Shown here: positions 12,205-21,041 of the stretch, one piece after another
How the letters are laid out: the number at the start of each line of letters is the position of its first letter
Position numbering within the stretch: position 1 is the first letter of the stretch
Assembly (NCBI GenBank): GCA_902798585.1
Contig: CADBXF010000007.1
Coordinates: 1-64,000 of the forward strand
Length of the DNA stretch: 64,000 nucleotides
DNA from: an uncultured Lachnospiraceae bacterium
Lineage (GTDB): Bacteria; Bacillota; Clostridia; Lachnospirales; Lachnospiraceae
Reading direction: 5' to 3'
Made by a program: the position numbers and the translations under genes
Notes under the pieces: generated by a model
The model's input: only the letters and a program-made list of their open reading frames with translations
Database searches by the model: none
What the model was told of the DNA's origin: nothing

Positions 12205-13221
12205 ATGGAATATCGGGAATATACAGGGAAGACTCTGGAAGACGCCAAAGCAGCTGCGGCGCAGGAGCTCGGTTGCTCGGCGGATGAACTGACGGTGGAA
12301 GTGTTGGAAGAGGAAAAGAGCGGTTTCTTCGGTCTGTTTAAGAGTGTGAAGATTCGCGTTGCATGCGAGGGTAACGAGGGCGCGGCAGATGCTGCGGCCA
12401 CCGCTGCGGAGCTGATTGCCGAGGCTGTCGGCAAGGACGCTGCGGACAACGGTTCGGTTCCTTCGGAGGTTGCTGTTGATTTTATCTGCAAGATTTTGAA
12501 GGTGATGGATCTCTCGGCTGAGGTTTCCGCTGAGGTAAACGAGGAAGAGGGCAACATCTACATCAATATCGAGGGCACCGAGATGGGCTCTCTGATCGGC
12601 AAGCGCGGCCAGACGCTGGACGCTCTTCAGTATCTGACCAGCCTTGTTGTAAACCGTGCCTGCAATCAGTATTACAAGATTAAGCTTGATACCGAGAACT
12701 ATCGTGAGAGACGCAAGTCCACGCTCGAGAATCTCGCGAAGAACATTTCCATGCGCGTTCGTCGTTCGCGCAGAAGCGTTGCGCTTGAGCCCATGAATCC
12801 CTATGAGAGACGCATCATTCATGCTGCTCTTCAGGGAGACCGCTATGTGGAGACGCACAGCGAGGGCGAGGAGCCTTACCGCAAGGTTATCGTAAGCATG
12901 AGAGCGGATGCACCGTATGAGGAGCGCCGCTACAACAACCGTTACGGCAACGGCTACGGCAATCGCGGCTACGGCAACCGCGGCGGCAACAATCGCGGCG
13001 GTTACGGAAATCGCGGCGGCAAGGGCGGCTACGGCAACAAGGGCGGCAACAACCGCGGCGGATACGGTCGTTACAATGACAACCGTTTCGACAAGAAGCG
13101 TTTCCAGAGCGATGCGAATTCGCCGGATTACAGCAAGGACTACATGAAGGACTACGCAGCCTACAAGGAAGCGAAAGCAGCCGAGAAGGCACAGCAGGCA
13201 GCGGAGCAGAACAACAACTGA
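12205..13221 (+). CDS. khpB: RNA-binding protein KhpB (Jag) with an RGG-like tail
   Basis: This 338-aa protein starts with a Jag-N domain (MEYREYTGKTLEDAK and EEKSGFFGLF). A KH domain follows (GSLIGKRGQTLDALQYL near residue 130) and then an R3H domain (RRSVALEPMNPYERRIIHAAL). KhpB binds RNA with KhpA and affects cell elongation and division. From about residue 236 to 300 there is a Gly, Arg, Asn and Tyr-rich repeat tail (GYGNRG and NNRGGYGNRGG units), which Jag proteins usually lack. The ATG is 2 nt after the yidC stop. Confidence 0.95.
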   Translation: MEYREYTGKTLEDAKAAAAQELGCSADELTVEVLEEEKSGFFGLFKSVKIRVACEGNEGAADAAATAAELIAEAVGKDAADNGSVPSEVAVDFICKILKVMDLSAEVSAEVNEEEGNIYINIEGTEMGSLIGKRGQTLDALQYLTSLVVNRACNQYYKIKLDTENYRERRKSTLENLAKNISMRVRRSRRSVALEPMNPYERRIIHAALQGDRYVETHSEGEEPYRKVIVSMRADAPYEERRYNNRYGNGYGNRGYGNRGGNNRGGYGNRGGKGGYGNKGGNNRGGYGRYNDNRFDKKRFQSDANSPDYSKDYMKDYAAYKEAKAAEKAQQAAEQNNN

Positions 13222-13280
13222 TAGCGCGGTGCGGCCGATGCCGCAGCGCAATGTGAGACGAAGACAGCTTCGGAGGGTGA

Positions 13281-13312
13281 GGGAATTGCGGATGACGCAA
13301 TTCCCTTGTTTT
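13281..13312 (+). terminator. Terminator of the rpmH-khpB operon
   Basis: A perfect 10-bp stem, GGGAATTGCG/CGCAATTCCC (13281-13290 and 13296-13305), with loop GATGA is followed by TTGTTTTCTT. Confidence 0.85.
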
Positions 13313-13393
13313 CTTGAAAATACCCGGGCGGCGCGAAAGCCCGGAAAGCCCGAATACTCTGTGCGCGCAAAGGTTCGGAAAGGAGGCGCAGGC

Positions 13394-14869
13394 ATGCGTA
13401 TACAAACGGAAAATGACACGATTGCCGCGATTGCCACGGCGCTTTCTCCCTCGGGTATCGGGATTGTCCGAATCAGCGGTCCTGAGGCCGTGAATGTGGC
13501 GTCGCGTGTATTTTGCGCAGGAGCCGCGCAGAGGACGGATGTATCGGCCTATGAGAGCCACACCGTACACTACGGGCGAATCGCAGACCCGGAAAACGGG
13601 CGCATCATCGACGAGGTGATGCTTCTTGTCATGCGCGCTCCCCGTACATACACACGGGAGGACACGGTGGAGATTGATTGTCACGGCGGCGTGTTGGTGA
13701 CAAAGCGCGTTTTGGAAGCCGTGCTTCATGCCGGCGCTCGACTTGCGGAGCCCGGAGAATTTACGAAGCGCGCATACTTAAACGGACGAATTGACTTAAG
13801 CCAGGCAGAGGCTGTCGCAGGCATTATTTCCGCGAAAAATGACCTTGCTCTGCGCAATTCCGTCCGCCAGCTCGGCGGCCGGGAGCGGGCCGAAATCACG
13901 GAGATTCGCGGCGAACTGCTTCGGGAAATCGCGCAGATAGAGGCGACATTGGACGATCCGGAGCACCTGAGCTTCGACGGATTTGATACGACGATGCGGA
14001 AAAATACGGAGTCACAGTCGGCGCGCATCTGCAGACTGCTTGCAACCGCAGACGACGGAAGACGCATTAAAGAAGGCATACGAACCGTGATTGTCGGCCG
14101 ACCGAACGCGGGCAAGAGCTCGCTGCTCAATGCCCTGCTGCAGGAGGATCGGGCCATCGTTACGGAGATTGCCGGAACGACGCGGGATACGCTCACCGAG
14201 GAAGTGAACCTGCGGGGAATTACGCTTCTTCTCGTGGATACGGCGGGTATCCGGGAATCGACGGATGTCGTTGAAGCGCTCGGCGTGGCGAGAGCAAAGG
14301 AAGCTGCAGCTTCCGCGGATCTGATTTTATATGTCGCGGATTCCTCGGCGCCGATTGACCCGGCTGACCGTCTTATTCTGGCGTCGTGCAAGGGCAAGCC
14401 GATGATTCCGCTTTTAAACAAATCCGATTTGCCGCCGGCAGTAAGTGCAGCGGAAATCGGTGCGCTGGTTGACGAGAGCATGGGCGAAGGACAATATGCC
14501 TGTGAAAGCAAACGGGGCGATGTCGACGGGCACAGAGAGGCAAATACGGCGACAGACCCGATTATGATTTCCGCAAAGACCGGCGAGGGAATCGAAGCGC
14601 TTGAGGAACGCATCACCGAAATGTTCTTCGCGGAGCGGCTTCGTGCGGATGAGGAGTGCCTGATTACCTCGGAGCGCCATAAGCAGGAGTTGATTGCGGC
14701 GAGGGACAGCCTTGCGCGCGTACAGGAGAGCATCGATGCGGGAATGTCCGAGGACTTCTACACCATCGATCTCACGGCGGCATACGAAGCGCTCGGAAGG
14801 ATTCTCGGCGAGGAGCCCGACGAGGATGTGATCAATGCGATATTTGCCGAATTCTGTCTCGGCAAATGA
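13394..14869 (+). CDS. mnmE: tRNA modification GTPase MnmE
   Basis: This 491-aa protein works with MnmG to add carboxymethylaminomethyl groups to wobble U34. The N-terminal folate-binding domain begins DTIAAIATALSPSGIGIVRISG. The inserted G domain has G1 GRPNAGKS at residues 235-242, DTAG at 282-285 and NKSD. The C-terminus ends FCLGK, matching the CxGK motif with its catalytic Cys. The ATG at 13394 follows AGGAGG; the open frame upstream overlaps the khpB terminator. Confidence 0.97.
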   Translation: MRIQTENDTIAAIATALSPSGIGIVRISGPEAVNVASRVFCAGAAQRTDVSAYESHTVHYGRIADPENGRIIDEVMLLVMRAPRTYTREDTVEIDCHGGVLVTKRVLEAVLHAGARLAEPGEFTKRAYLNGRIDLSQAEAVAGIISAKNDLALRNSVRQLGGRERAEITEIRGELLREIAQIEATLDDPEHLSFDGFDTTMRKNTESQSARICRLLATADDGRRIKEGIRTVIVGRPNAGKSSLLNALLQEDRAIVTEIAGTTRDTLTEEVNLRGITLLLVDTAGIRESTDVVEALGVARAKEAAASADLILYVADSSAPIDPADRLILASCKGKPMIPLLNKSDLPPAVSAAEIGALVDESMGEGQYACESKRGDVDGHREANTATDPIMISAKTGEGIEALEERITEMFFAERLRADEECLITSERHKQELIAARDSLARVQESIDAGMSEDFYTIDLTAAYEALGRILGEEPDEDVINAIFAEFCLGK

Positions 14870-14962
14870 GACGACAGCAGGGTTATTTTACGATGAAGAT
14901 ACGACCGGCGGTGGCTGCGGAAGCCTGCTGCCGGAGGAAATGACAGATAACGGAGAGAACGA

Positions 14963-16870
14963 ATGAACATCCCGGAATACCAGTGTGATTCTTACGATGT
15001 GGCCGTGATCGGAGCCGGACATGCCGGATGCGAGGCGGCTCTTGCCTGCGCGCGCCTCGGGCTTGAGACAATCGTCTTTATGGTGAGCGCGGACACAATC
15101 GCGTTAATGCCCTGTAACCCGAACATCGGAGGAACGAGCAAGGGACATCTCGTACGCGAGCTGGATGCGCTCGGCGGCGAGATGGGCAAAAACATCGATC
15201 GCACATACATCCAAAGCAAAATGCTGAACCGCTCAAAGGGACCTGCGGTGCACTCGCTGCGCGCGCAGGCGGACAAGCAGCGGTACACGGCATCGATGCG
15301 CAGGGTGATGGAAAACCAGGAACATTTGACGCTGAAGCAGGCCGAGGTGACCGACCTTCTTTGGAGGGAGCTTGCCGACGGCACAAAGGAAGTGACGGGA
15401 GTGAAGATTGCGTCGGGAGGCATTTTCCCCTGCCGTGCCGCAATCCTGTGCTCCGGCGTGTATTTGAATGCGCGATGCATTTACGGCGAGGTCAGCCAAT
15501 ACACCGGGCCGAACGGCCTTCCGCGCGCCACGAAGCTTACGGACTCGCTGGTCGCGGCAGGACTTTCCGTGCTTCGGTTCAAAACCGGAACGCCCGCGCG
15601 AATTGACGGAAGAACCATCGATTACGATGCGATGACCGTGCAGAAGGGCGATGAGCCGGTAGTGCCGTTCTCTTTTACAAACCGTGCGGAGGACATTGCG
15701 CGCGAACAGGTGGATTGCTACCTGACATATACCAACGAAACCACACATGAAATCATACGCGAAAACCTCGATCGCTCGCCGCTTTTCTCCGGCGATATCA
15801 AGGGCACGGGGCCGCGCTACTGCCCGTCCATTGAGGACAAGGTCGTGCGCTTTCCGGACAAGGAACGGCATCAGGTATTTATCGAGCCGGAGGGAGAGTA
15901 CACAAACGAGATGTATCTCTCGGGGCTTTCCTCGAGCCTTCCGGAGGAGGTTCAGATTCGCATGTATCGCTCCATCCGCGGGCTGGAGCATGCGAAGATT
16001 GTGCGGAACGCCTATGCAATCGAGTACGACTGCCTGGATGCGACGCAGCTGAAGCCGACGCTTGAGTGCAAGACGATTCACGGATTTTTCAGCGCAGGAC
16101 AGGCAAACGGCAGCTCCGGCTATGAGGAGGCCGCGGCACAGGGCCTGGTTGCGGGAATGAACGCAGCGCTTTTGCTGCTTAAGCGCGACCCGGTTGTCAT
16201 CGACCGGTCGCAGGGATATATCGGGGTGCTGATTGACGACCTCGTGACCAAGGAGTCGCGCGAGCCTTACCGCATGATGACAAGCCGCGCGGAATACCGA
16301 CTGTTGCTTCGCCAGGACAACGCAGACCTTAGATTGACGGAAATCGGACATCGTGTCGGCCTGATCTCCGATGAGCGGTACGATTTGTTCGTAAAAAAGC
16401 GCGATGCAATTGCAGAGGAATTGACACGCCTAAACGGGGTGATTTTGGGCGCCTCCGAAAGCGTGTGTGAATATTTACGCAAAATAGGCAGCGCCGAGCT
16501 TCGCACAGGAACGAGCCTTGCGGAGCTTCTTCGCAGGCCGGAAATGACCTACGAGATGCTTGCTCCGCTCGATCCTGAGCGGCCGACACTTGACGCAGCT
16601 GTTATAGAACAAGTAGAAATCGAGATAAAGTACGAGGGATATATCGAGAGACAGCGACAGCAGGTGGAGCATTTTAAAAAGCTTGAGTCAAGACGACTTC
16701 CGGCGGATCTCGACTATACTGCGATACCTTCGCTGCGGCTTGAAGCGCGCCAGAAGCTTCAGAAGTTTCGCCCGGAAAATGTCGGGCAGGCGTCCCGCAT
16801 AAGCGGCGTGTCGCCGGCGGACATTTCGGTGTTGCTTGTCTGGCTCGGAAATGTTTCACGTGAAACATGA
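14963..16870 (+). CDS. mnmG: tRNA uridine-5-carboxymethylaminomethyl modification enzyme MnmG
   Basis: This 635-aa FAD protein is the MnmE partner. It has the Rossmann motif [10 protein letters not shown] at residues 17-26, [14 protein letters not shown], and the C-terminal helical domain needed for MnmE contact. It follows mnmE by 93 nt with its own GGAGAG site. The last codons, Val-Ser-Arg-Glu-Thr, are encoded by a perfect parS site (16852-16867). Confidence 0.97.
   Translation: MNIPEYQCDSYDVAVIGAGHAGCEAALACARLGLETIVFMVSADTIALMPCNPNIGGTSKGHLVRELDALGGEMGKNIDRTYIQSKMLNRSKGPAVHSLRAQADKQRYTASMRRVMENQEHLTLKQAEVTDLLWRELADGTKEVTGVKIASGGIFPCRAAILCSGVYLNARCIYGEVSQYTGPNGLPRATKLTDSLVAAGLSVLRFKTGTPARIDGRTIDYDAMTVQKGDEPVVPFSFTNRAEDIAREQVDCYLTYTNETTHEIIRENLDRSPLFSGDIKGTGPRYCPSIEDKVVRFPDKERHQVFIEPEGEYTNEMYLSGLSSSLPEEVQIRMYRSIRGLEHAKIVRNAYAIEYDCLDATQLKPTLECKTIHGFFSAGQANGSSGYEEAAAQGLVAGMNAALLLLKRDPVVIDRSQGYIGVLIDDLVTKESREPYRMMTSRAEYRLLLRQDNADLRLTEIGHRVGLISDERYDLFVKKRDAIAEELTRLNGVILGASESVCEYLRKIGSAELRTGTSLAELLRRPEMTYEMLAPLDPERPTLDAAVIEQVEIEIKYEGYIERQRQQVEHFKKLESRRLPADLDYTAIPSLRLEARQKLQKFRPENVGQASRISGVSPADISVLLVWLGNVSRET
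16852..16867. other. parS: parS site 1 (inside the mnmG 3' end)
   Basis: TGTTTCACGTGAAACA is a perfect 16-bp palindrome identical to the Firmicutes ParB-binding consensus. It lies within the last seven codons of mnmG, about 8.6 kb from oriC and 2 kb upstream of the parB gene. Confidence 0.97.
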
Positions 16871-16915
16871 TGCTGTTGCTTTCCGTGGACTGTGAATTCG
16901 ACTTGCGGAGGACCT

Positions 16916-17644
16916 ATGTACAACGATGAGATTTTGATTCAGGGACTTGAGGAACTCGGGCTTGCTCCGGACGAAGAAAAGCTGACTCTGCTGCACCGCT
17001 ATTATGAGCGCATGATTGCGACGAACGAGGTCATGAATCTGACAGCAATCACAGAGTATGAGGATGTCTGCGTCAAGCATTTTCTCGACAGTCTGTGCCT
17101 TGTGAAGGCGATTCCTTCAGATCGACTTGAAGCGGGAATGACAATCATTGATATCGGAACCGGCGCAGGTTTTCCCGGAATTCCGCTTAAAATCTTTTTC
17201 CCGAATCTAAAGATAACACTTATGGACGCACTTGCGAAGAGAGTCCGTTTCCTCACGGAGGTTACCGGCGAGCTCGGTCTTGCAAATGTGGGCTGTGTTC
17301 ACGGACGCGCGGAAGAGCTAAGCCGGACGGACGGCTATCGCGAAAAATATGATTTGTGTGTTTCAAGGGCAGTCACCAGAATGGCGTCACTTGCAGAGCT
17401 GTGCATTCCTTTTGTGAAAAAGGGCGGGGCGCTTGTCGCATACAAATCCGCAGAAAGCGGCGAAGAGATTGCCGAAGCAGGAAAGGCAATTTCAACGCTT
17501 GGCGGCGGCGCGCCGGAGATTGTCTCCTTCCGCGTTCCGCAGAGCGATCTCGGAAGAAGCCTTGTTGTCGTCCGCAAGGAGAAGCTTACGGACCGAAAGT
17601 ATCCCCGGGGCGGCGGCAAACCGATGAAGGCTCCGATTATATGA
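16916..17644 (+). CDS. rsmG: 16S rRNA (guanine527-N7)-methyltransferase RsmG
   Basis: This 242-aa SAM-dependent enzyme (GidB) methylates G527 of 16S rRNA. The SAM-binding motif is IIDIGTGAGFPGIPLKI, and NLTAITEYEDVCVKHFLDSL is the family N-terminal signature. The ATG at 16916 follows GCGGAGGACCT; an earlier start 8 codons upstream lacks a ribosome-binding site. In other bacteria, loss of RsmG gives low-level streptomycin resistance. Confidence 0.96.
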   Translation: MYNDEILIQGLEELGLAPDEEKLTLLHRYYERMIATNEVMNLTAITEYEDVCVKHFLDSLCLVKAIPSDRLEAGMTIIDIGTGAGFPGIPLKIFFPNLKITLMDALAKRVRFLTEVTGELGLANVGCVHGRAEELSRTDGYREKYDLCVSRAVTRMASLAELCIPFVKKGGALVAYKSAESGEEIAEAGKAISTLGGGAPEIVSFRVPQSDLGRSLVVVRKEKLTDRKYPRGGGKPMKAPII

Positions 17645-17706
17645 TGCCGATGAAGGTGCGATTGTATGATGCTTTGTGCGGAGAAATATATGTCTCACGG
17701 TTGAGA

Positions 17707-17722
17707 TGTTTCACGTGAAACA
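17707..17722. other. parS: parS site 2 (rsmG-parA gap)
   Basis: A perfect copy of TGTTTCACGTGAAACA lies between rsmG and parA, 855 nt from site 1. Confidence 0.97.
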
Positions 17723-17775
17723 TCTTGCCCGGGACGGACTTTGATATAATTTTGGTATATGTGTACAAAAAAGCA

Positions 17776-17800
17776 GCCACATCTTGTAGTGGCGCTTTTT
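17776..17800 (+). terminator. Likely terminator after rsmG
   Basis: A 5-bp stem, GCCAC/GTGGC (17776-17780 and 17789-17793), with an 8-nt loop is followed after GC by TTTTTGTTCTT. The stem is short, but the T-tract is good. Confidence 0.5.
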
Positions 17801-17917
17801 GTTCTTCTGTGGTATACTTGGACTTGCATCGGACGGCGATGAGACAGCTTTATCTAAGAGCTGAAAAGTTACTTTGCTCCGGTCGGTGCTTTGTGAATGA
17901 TGTGTCGGAGGCGTGAT

Positions 17918-18718
17918 ATGGGGAAGATTATTTCCATTACGAACCAAAAGGGCGGCGTCGGTAAGACAGCCACTACAGTAAGTCTGGCGGCGTGCCTTGC
18001 TGAATACAGCATGAATGTCCTGATTGTCGACATCGACCCGCAGGGAAATTCCACTACGAGTCTCGGAATTAATAAGGACGAGCAGGAATTTTCCACATAT
18101 GAGCTTTTCACCGGGAAGGCAGAGGCATCCAAATGTGTCATCCCGACCAGGTATGCGGGAATCGATTTGATTCCTTCTACGCTCGATCTTGCCGGCGCCG
18201 AGGTGGAAGTCGTTGAATTTGACGACCGAAACTATATTCTGGCCAATGCGTTGTCGTCGCTTCGATCGCAATATGACTTCATTCTCGTCGACTGCCCGCC
18301 TTCGCTGAACACTCTCACCTGTAATGCTCTTACCGCATCGGATTCTCTGATTATTCCGCTGCAGTGCGAGTTTCTTGCACTGGAGGGCTTAAAGCAGCTG
18401 CTCGATACTATCGAGATTATCCGCGACCGCACAAACGAGAAGCTCACGGTAGACGGCGTATTGTTTACGATGTATGACAATCGAACTAACCTTTCCGCCC
18501 AGGTGGTGGAAAATGTCTACAACAATCTGAACCAGAAGATTTATCGAACGGTTATCCCGAGAGCGGTTCGCCTTGCAGAGGCGCCGAGCTACGGAATGCC
18601 GATTATATTTTACGATAAGAGATCGCAGGCCGCGCAGGCGTACCGCGATTTCACGGTTGAAGTATTGAAGCAAAACGGCAAGAAGCTTGTGAAGCGTAAG
18701 AAGCTGCTTCGCAAGTAA
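17918..18718 (+). CDS. parA: Chromosome partitioning ATPase ParA (Soj)
   Basis: This 266-aa protein has the deviant Walker A KGGVGKT at residues 11-17, DIDPQGNSTTS, and the switch region VDCPPSL. It forms a dynamic gradient that separates origins and, in Bacillus, also tunes DnaA. The ATG at 17918 follows TCGGAGGCGTGAT. It pairs with parB 18 nt downstream and lies amid three parS sites. Confidence 0.97.
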   Translation: MGKIISITNQKGGVGKTATTVSLAACLAEYSMNVLIVDIDPQGNSTTSLGINKDEQEFSTYELFTGKAEASKCVIPTRYAGIDLIPSTLDLAGAEVEVVEFDDRNYILANALSSLRSQYDFILVDCPPSLNTLTCNALTASDSLIIPLQCEFLALEGLKQLLDTIEIIRDRTNEKLTVDGVLFTMYDNRTNLSAQVVENVYNNLNQKIYRTVIPRAVRLAEAPSYGMPIIFYDKRSQAAQAYRDFTVEVLKQNGKKLVKRKKLLRK

Positions 18719-18736
18719 GCGTATACGGAGGGAGCT

Positions 18737-19636
18737 ATGGCCAAGAGAGGCGGCCTCGGAATGGGGCTTGATTCGTTGATTTCCAAGAAAATGGACCGGG
18801 AACTTGCCAAACAGGTGGAGCCCGAGAAGGAAGATGTTTCACGTGAAACAATGGTTGCAATCTCCAAGATTGAGCCGAACCGCGACCAGCCGCGTCGCCA
18901 GTTTGACGAGGCTGCACTTGAGGAGCTCGCGGAATCCATTAAGCTTCACGGCGTGATACAGCCGCTGATTGTCTGCAAGCGGGAGAAGACTTACGAGATT
19001 ATCGCCGGAGAGCGCCGCTGGCGCGCGGCTATGAAGGCCGGACTTAAGACGGTTCCGGTGTTGATTCGTGACTATTCCGAGCAGGAGCTCTATGAAGTTG
19101 CGTTGATTGAGAACCTGCAGCGCGAGAATCTGAACGCGATTGAGGAGGCGGTTGCATACCGCAAGCTGATTGAGGAGTATTCGCTCACCCAGGAGACGGT
19201 CGCGGAGAGAGTGTCGAAAAACCGCACGACCATAACCAACTCGCTTCGGCTTCTGAAGCTGGATGACCGTGTGCAGGCGATGATTATCGACAAATCTCTC
19301 TCCGCAGGACACGCAAGAGCCCTTCTTGCTCTCGCGTCGAAGGATCAGCAATACGAGGTCGCAGAGAAGATTCTTGCGGACGGCATGAGCGTCCGTGATA
19401 CGGAGAGCTATGTCAAAAAACTTCTGAATCCGGCAAAGAAGCCGGCTAAAAAGAAGGATGACCACGCAGCTACAATCGAGCGTGAATATGCCCGTTATGA
19501 AGAGAAACTGAAGCAGGCTCTCGGAACCAAGGTGACGATTGCCGGCAAGGAAGGAAACAAAGGCAAGATTGAGATTGCTTATTATTCGCTCGATGAGTTC
19601 GAGCGCCTTCTCGAATTGCTCGGGGTTTCGCTGTAG
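18737..19636 (+). CDS. parB: Chromosome partitioning protein ParB
   Basis: This 299-aa CTP-switch clamp loads at parS and spreads. The N-terminal domain holds the CTP-binding motif GERRWRAA near residue 93, followed by a helix-turn-helix (TVAERVSKNRTTITNSLRLL) and a C-terminal dimerisation region. A parS site lies inside its own N-terminal coding sequence (18835-18850), encoding Asp-Val-Ser-Arg-Glu-Thr in the linker before the CTP-binding domain. Confidence 0.97.
   Translation: MAKRGGLGMGLDSLISKKMDRELAKQVEPEKEDVSRETMVAISKIEPNRDQPRRQFDEAALEELAESIKLHGVIQPLIVCKREKTYEIIAGERRWRAAMKAGLKTVPVLIRDYSEQELYEVALIENLQRENLNAIEEAVAYRKLIEEYSLTQETVAERVSKNRTTITNSLRLLKLDDRVQAMIIDKSLSAGHARALLALASKDQQYEVAEKILADGMSVRDTESYVKKLLNPAKKPAKKKDDHAATIEREYARYEEKLKQALGTKVTIAGKEGNKGKIEIAYYSLDEFERLLELLGVSL
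18835..18850. other. parS: parS site 3 (inside parB)
   Basis: A perfect copy of TGTTTCACGTGAAACA lies in the parB coding sequence. All three sites in the window are identical. Confidence 0.97.
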
Positions 19637-19723
19637 GGCAGGAACAATACGCCGGGACCGATTTCCCGGGAGCGACAATCATCCGGAGCTGCTCCGGAAA
19701 CTATAGGAAAATGAGGGAGAACA

Positions 19724-20233
19724 ATGCTCGATCGACTTGGAATTGATTTGGAATATCTTGTCGTCGGAATGCTGGTGGTTATGCTGCTTCTGTTGATTGC
19801 ATTTTTCGTGATGATCATGAAGTACAATCAGCTCGCGACGAAGTACCGCAAGTTCATGCGCGGTGCAAACGGCAAGAGTTTGGAGGAGCGCGTATTGTCG
19901 CGCTTTCGTGAGATTGACTCGAACAAGAGCCAGATTACTGACGCGATTTCGCGAATCAAATTGTTGGAGGACGCGAGGGATACTTCGTTCAAAAAGATTT
20001 CCGTGAAGCGATATGATGCTTTCGCCGAGATGGGCGGAAAGCTCAGCTACAGCCTCTGCCTCCTGAACGACGACAATGACGGCTTCATCATGACAAGCAT
20101 GCACAACCGCGATGGCTGCTACACCTACGTCAAGGAAGTCATCAAGGGCAACACTTATGTCATTCTCTCTGATGAGGAGAAGGAAGTGCTCGACGAAGCG
20201 ACCTCGATGCACGAGGCTTTGAACACCCGATAG
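19724..20233 (+). CDS. DUF4446-family membrane protein
   Basis: This 169-aa protein has one N-terminal membrane segment (residues 11-32, YLVVGMLVVMLLLLIAFFVM). A likely coiled coil follows (about 35-85), then a conserved C-terminal domain with KKISVKRYDAFAEMGGKLSYS and LCLLNDDNDGF. This family is found next to parB in many Clostridia. Its function is not known; the position suggests a link to segregation or sporulation. The start follows GAGGGAGAAC. Confidence 0.85.
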   Translation: MLDRLGIDLEYLVVGMLVVMLLLLIAFFVMIMKYNQLATKYRKFMRGANGKSLEERVLSRFREIDSNKSQITDAISRIKLLEDARDTSFKKISVKRYDAFAEMGGKLSYSLCLLNDDNDGFIMTSMHNRDGCYTYVKEVIKGNTYVILSDEEKEVLDEATSMHEALNTR

Positions 20234-20806
20234 GTCGGCGAGACGTTCTGCAAAGAGTGCGAAAAGCCCGATTTTGTCAAAGCTTAAATATACAACGATA
20301 CTGCATAATACTACGCAGTTTGTCGCAACAAATCACCGATTAACGCCCCAAATCCGGCAAAACAAATTGCAATCGTAGCGTGATATATTGCGATATACGC
20401 AATCCGGCAAGCGCGCAAACGGCGCGGCAAGCCCCAAAAACCACTGCAATATATAGTGTTTATACTGCTTTACAATACAACAGGTTGAAAACAACCGTAA
20501 AAACAGTCCTGCAAAGCGAATGTAAAAGTAACACATTATTGACAGGAAAACGCCGAATTTCGCAAGATTATTGCGCGGTTTTCGAGAAAATGTCTGAATT
20601 ATTCATGCACAGGCTTTCGAGAGCCGTTTCGTCTGTACAAGGCAGGCGGCAGGTTCATTTTCCGAATGAGGCAGTGCTCCCGGGTTTGAAGGAAAAGACA
20701 GATTCGCTGTCGGACGGAACCGGCCTTCGATTTTTGAGACAGAGGTTCTTTTTCGGACAGGGGCGACAAGGCCCGCGAGAAAGTTTTTCGATTTGCAAAT
20801 CAGGCA
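20234..20806. other. Gene-free stretch between DUF4446 and tRNA-Arg
   Basis: About 570 nt with no credible gene: the open frames lack ribosome-binding sites and family resemblance. It contains an 11-to-12-nt phrase with AATCCGGCAA repeated at about 20350 and 20400, and an interrupted palindrome, ATTGCG-ATATA-CGCAAT (20387-20403). I see no clear terminator for the upstream gene. Confidence 0.5.
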
Positions 20807-20835
20807 TAGACCTTTTTCCGAAGTTGCGGTATAAT
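20807..20835 (+). promoter_or_regulatory. Promoter of tRNA-Arg
   Basis: TAGACC (20807-20812), a 17-nt spacer and a perfect TATAAT (20830-20835) lie 28 nt before the tRNA. Confidence 0.7.
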
Positions 20836-20862
20836 TGGTGAGTCGTGTGAAGCGAATATTTT

Positions 20863-20934
20863 GTTCCAGTAGTTTAATGGATAAAACAAGCGCCTCCTAA
20901 GCGCTAGCTCCGGGTTCGATTCCCGGCTGGAACG
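20863..20934 (+). tRNA. tRNA-Arg (anticodon CCU)
   Basis: A 72-nt cloverleaf with acceptor GTTCCAG/CTGGAAC and discriminator G. The anticodon stem-loop carries CCT between C-T and A-A, and the T-arm is GGGTTCGATTCCC. CCA is not encoded. It decodes AGG. Confidence 0.95.
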
Positions 20935-20943
20935 TTTCACGGG

Positions 20944-20990
20944 ATTCCGAACAGGCAGAGAAGATGCGTTTGTTCGGAATTTTGTTTTTA
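20944..20990 (+). terminator. Terminator of tRNA-Arg
   Basis: A perfect 10-bp stem, ATTCCGAACA/TGTTCGGAAT (20944-20953 and 20971-20980), is followed by TTTGTTTTT. The next frame opens inside it, which argues for a later start of the following gene. Confidence 0.85.
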
Positions 20991-21041
20991 CGAGAAAAAT
21001 GTGCAGCGGTCATACGGATTCTGCACGGAAAAGAGGGTGTG

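Noticed and set aside
20380..20841. A 153-codon open frame before tRNA-Arg
   Set aside because: It has no ribosome-binding site, its composition is non-protein-like, and it overlaps the tRNA promoter.
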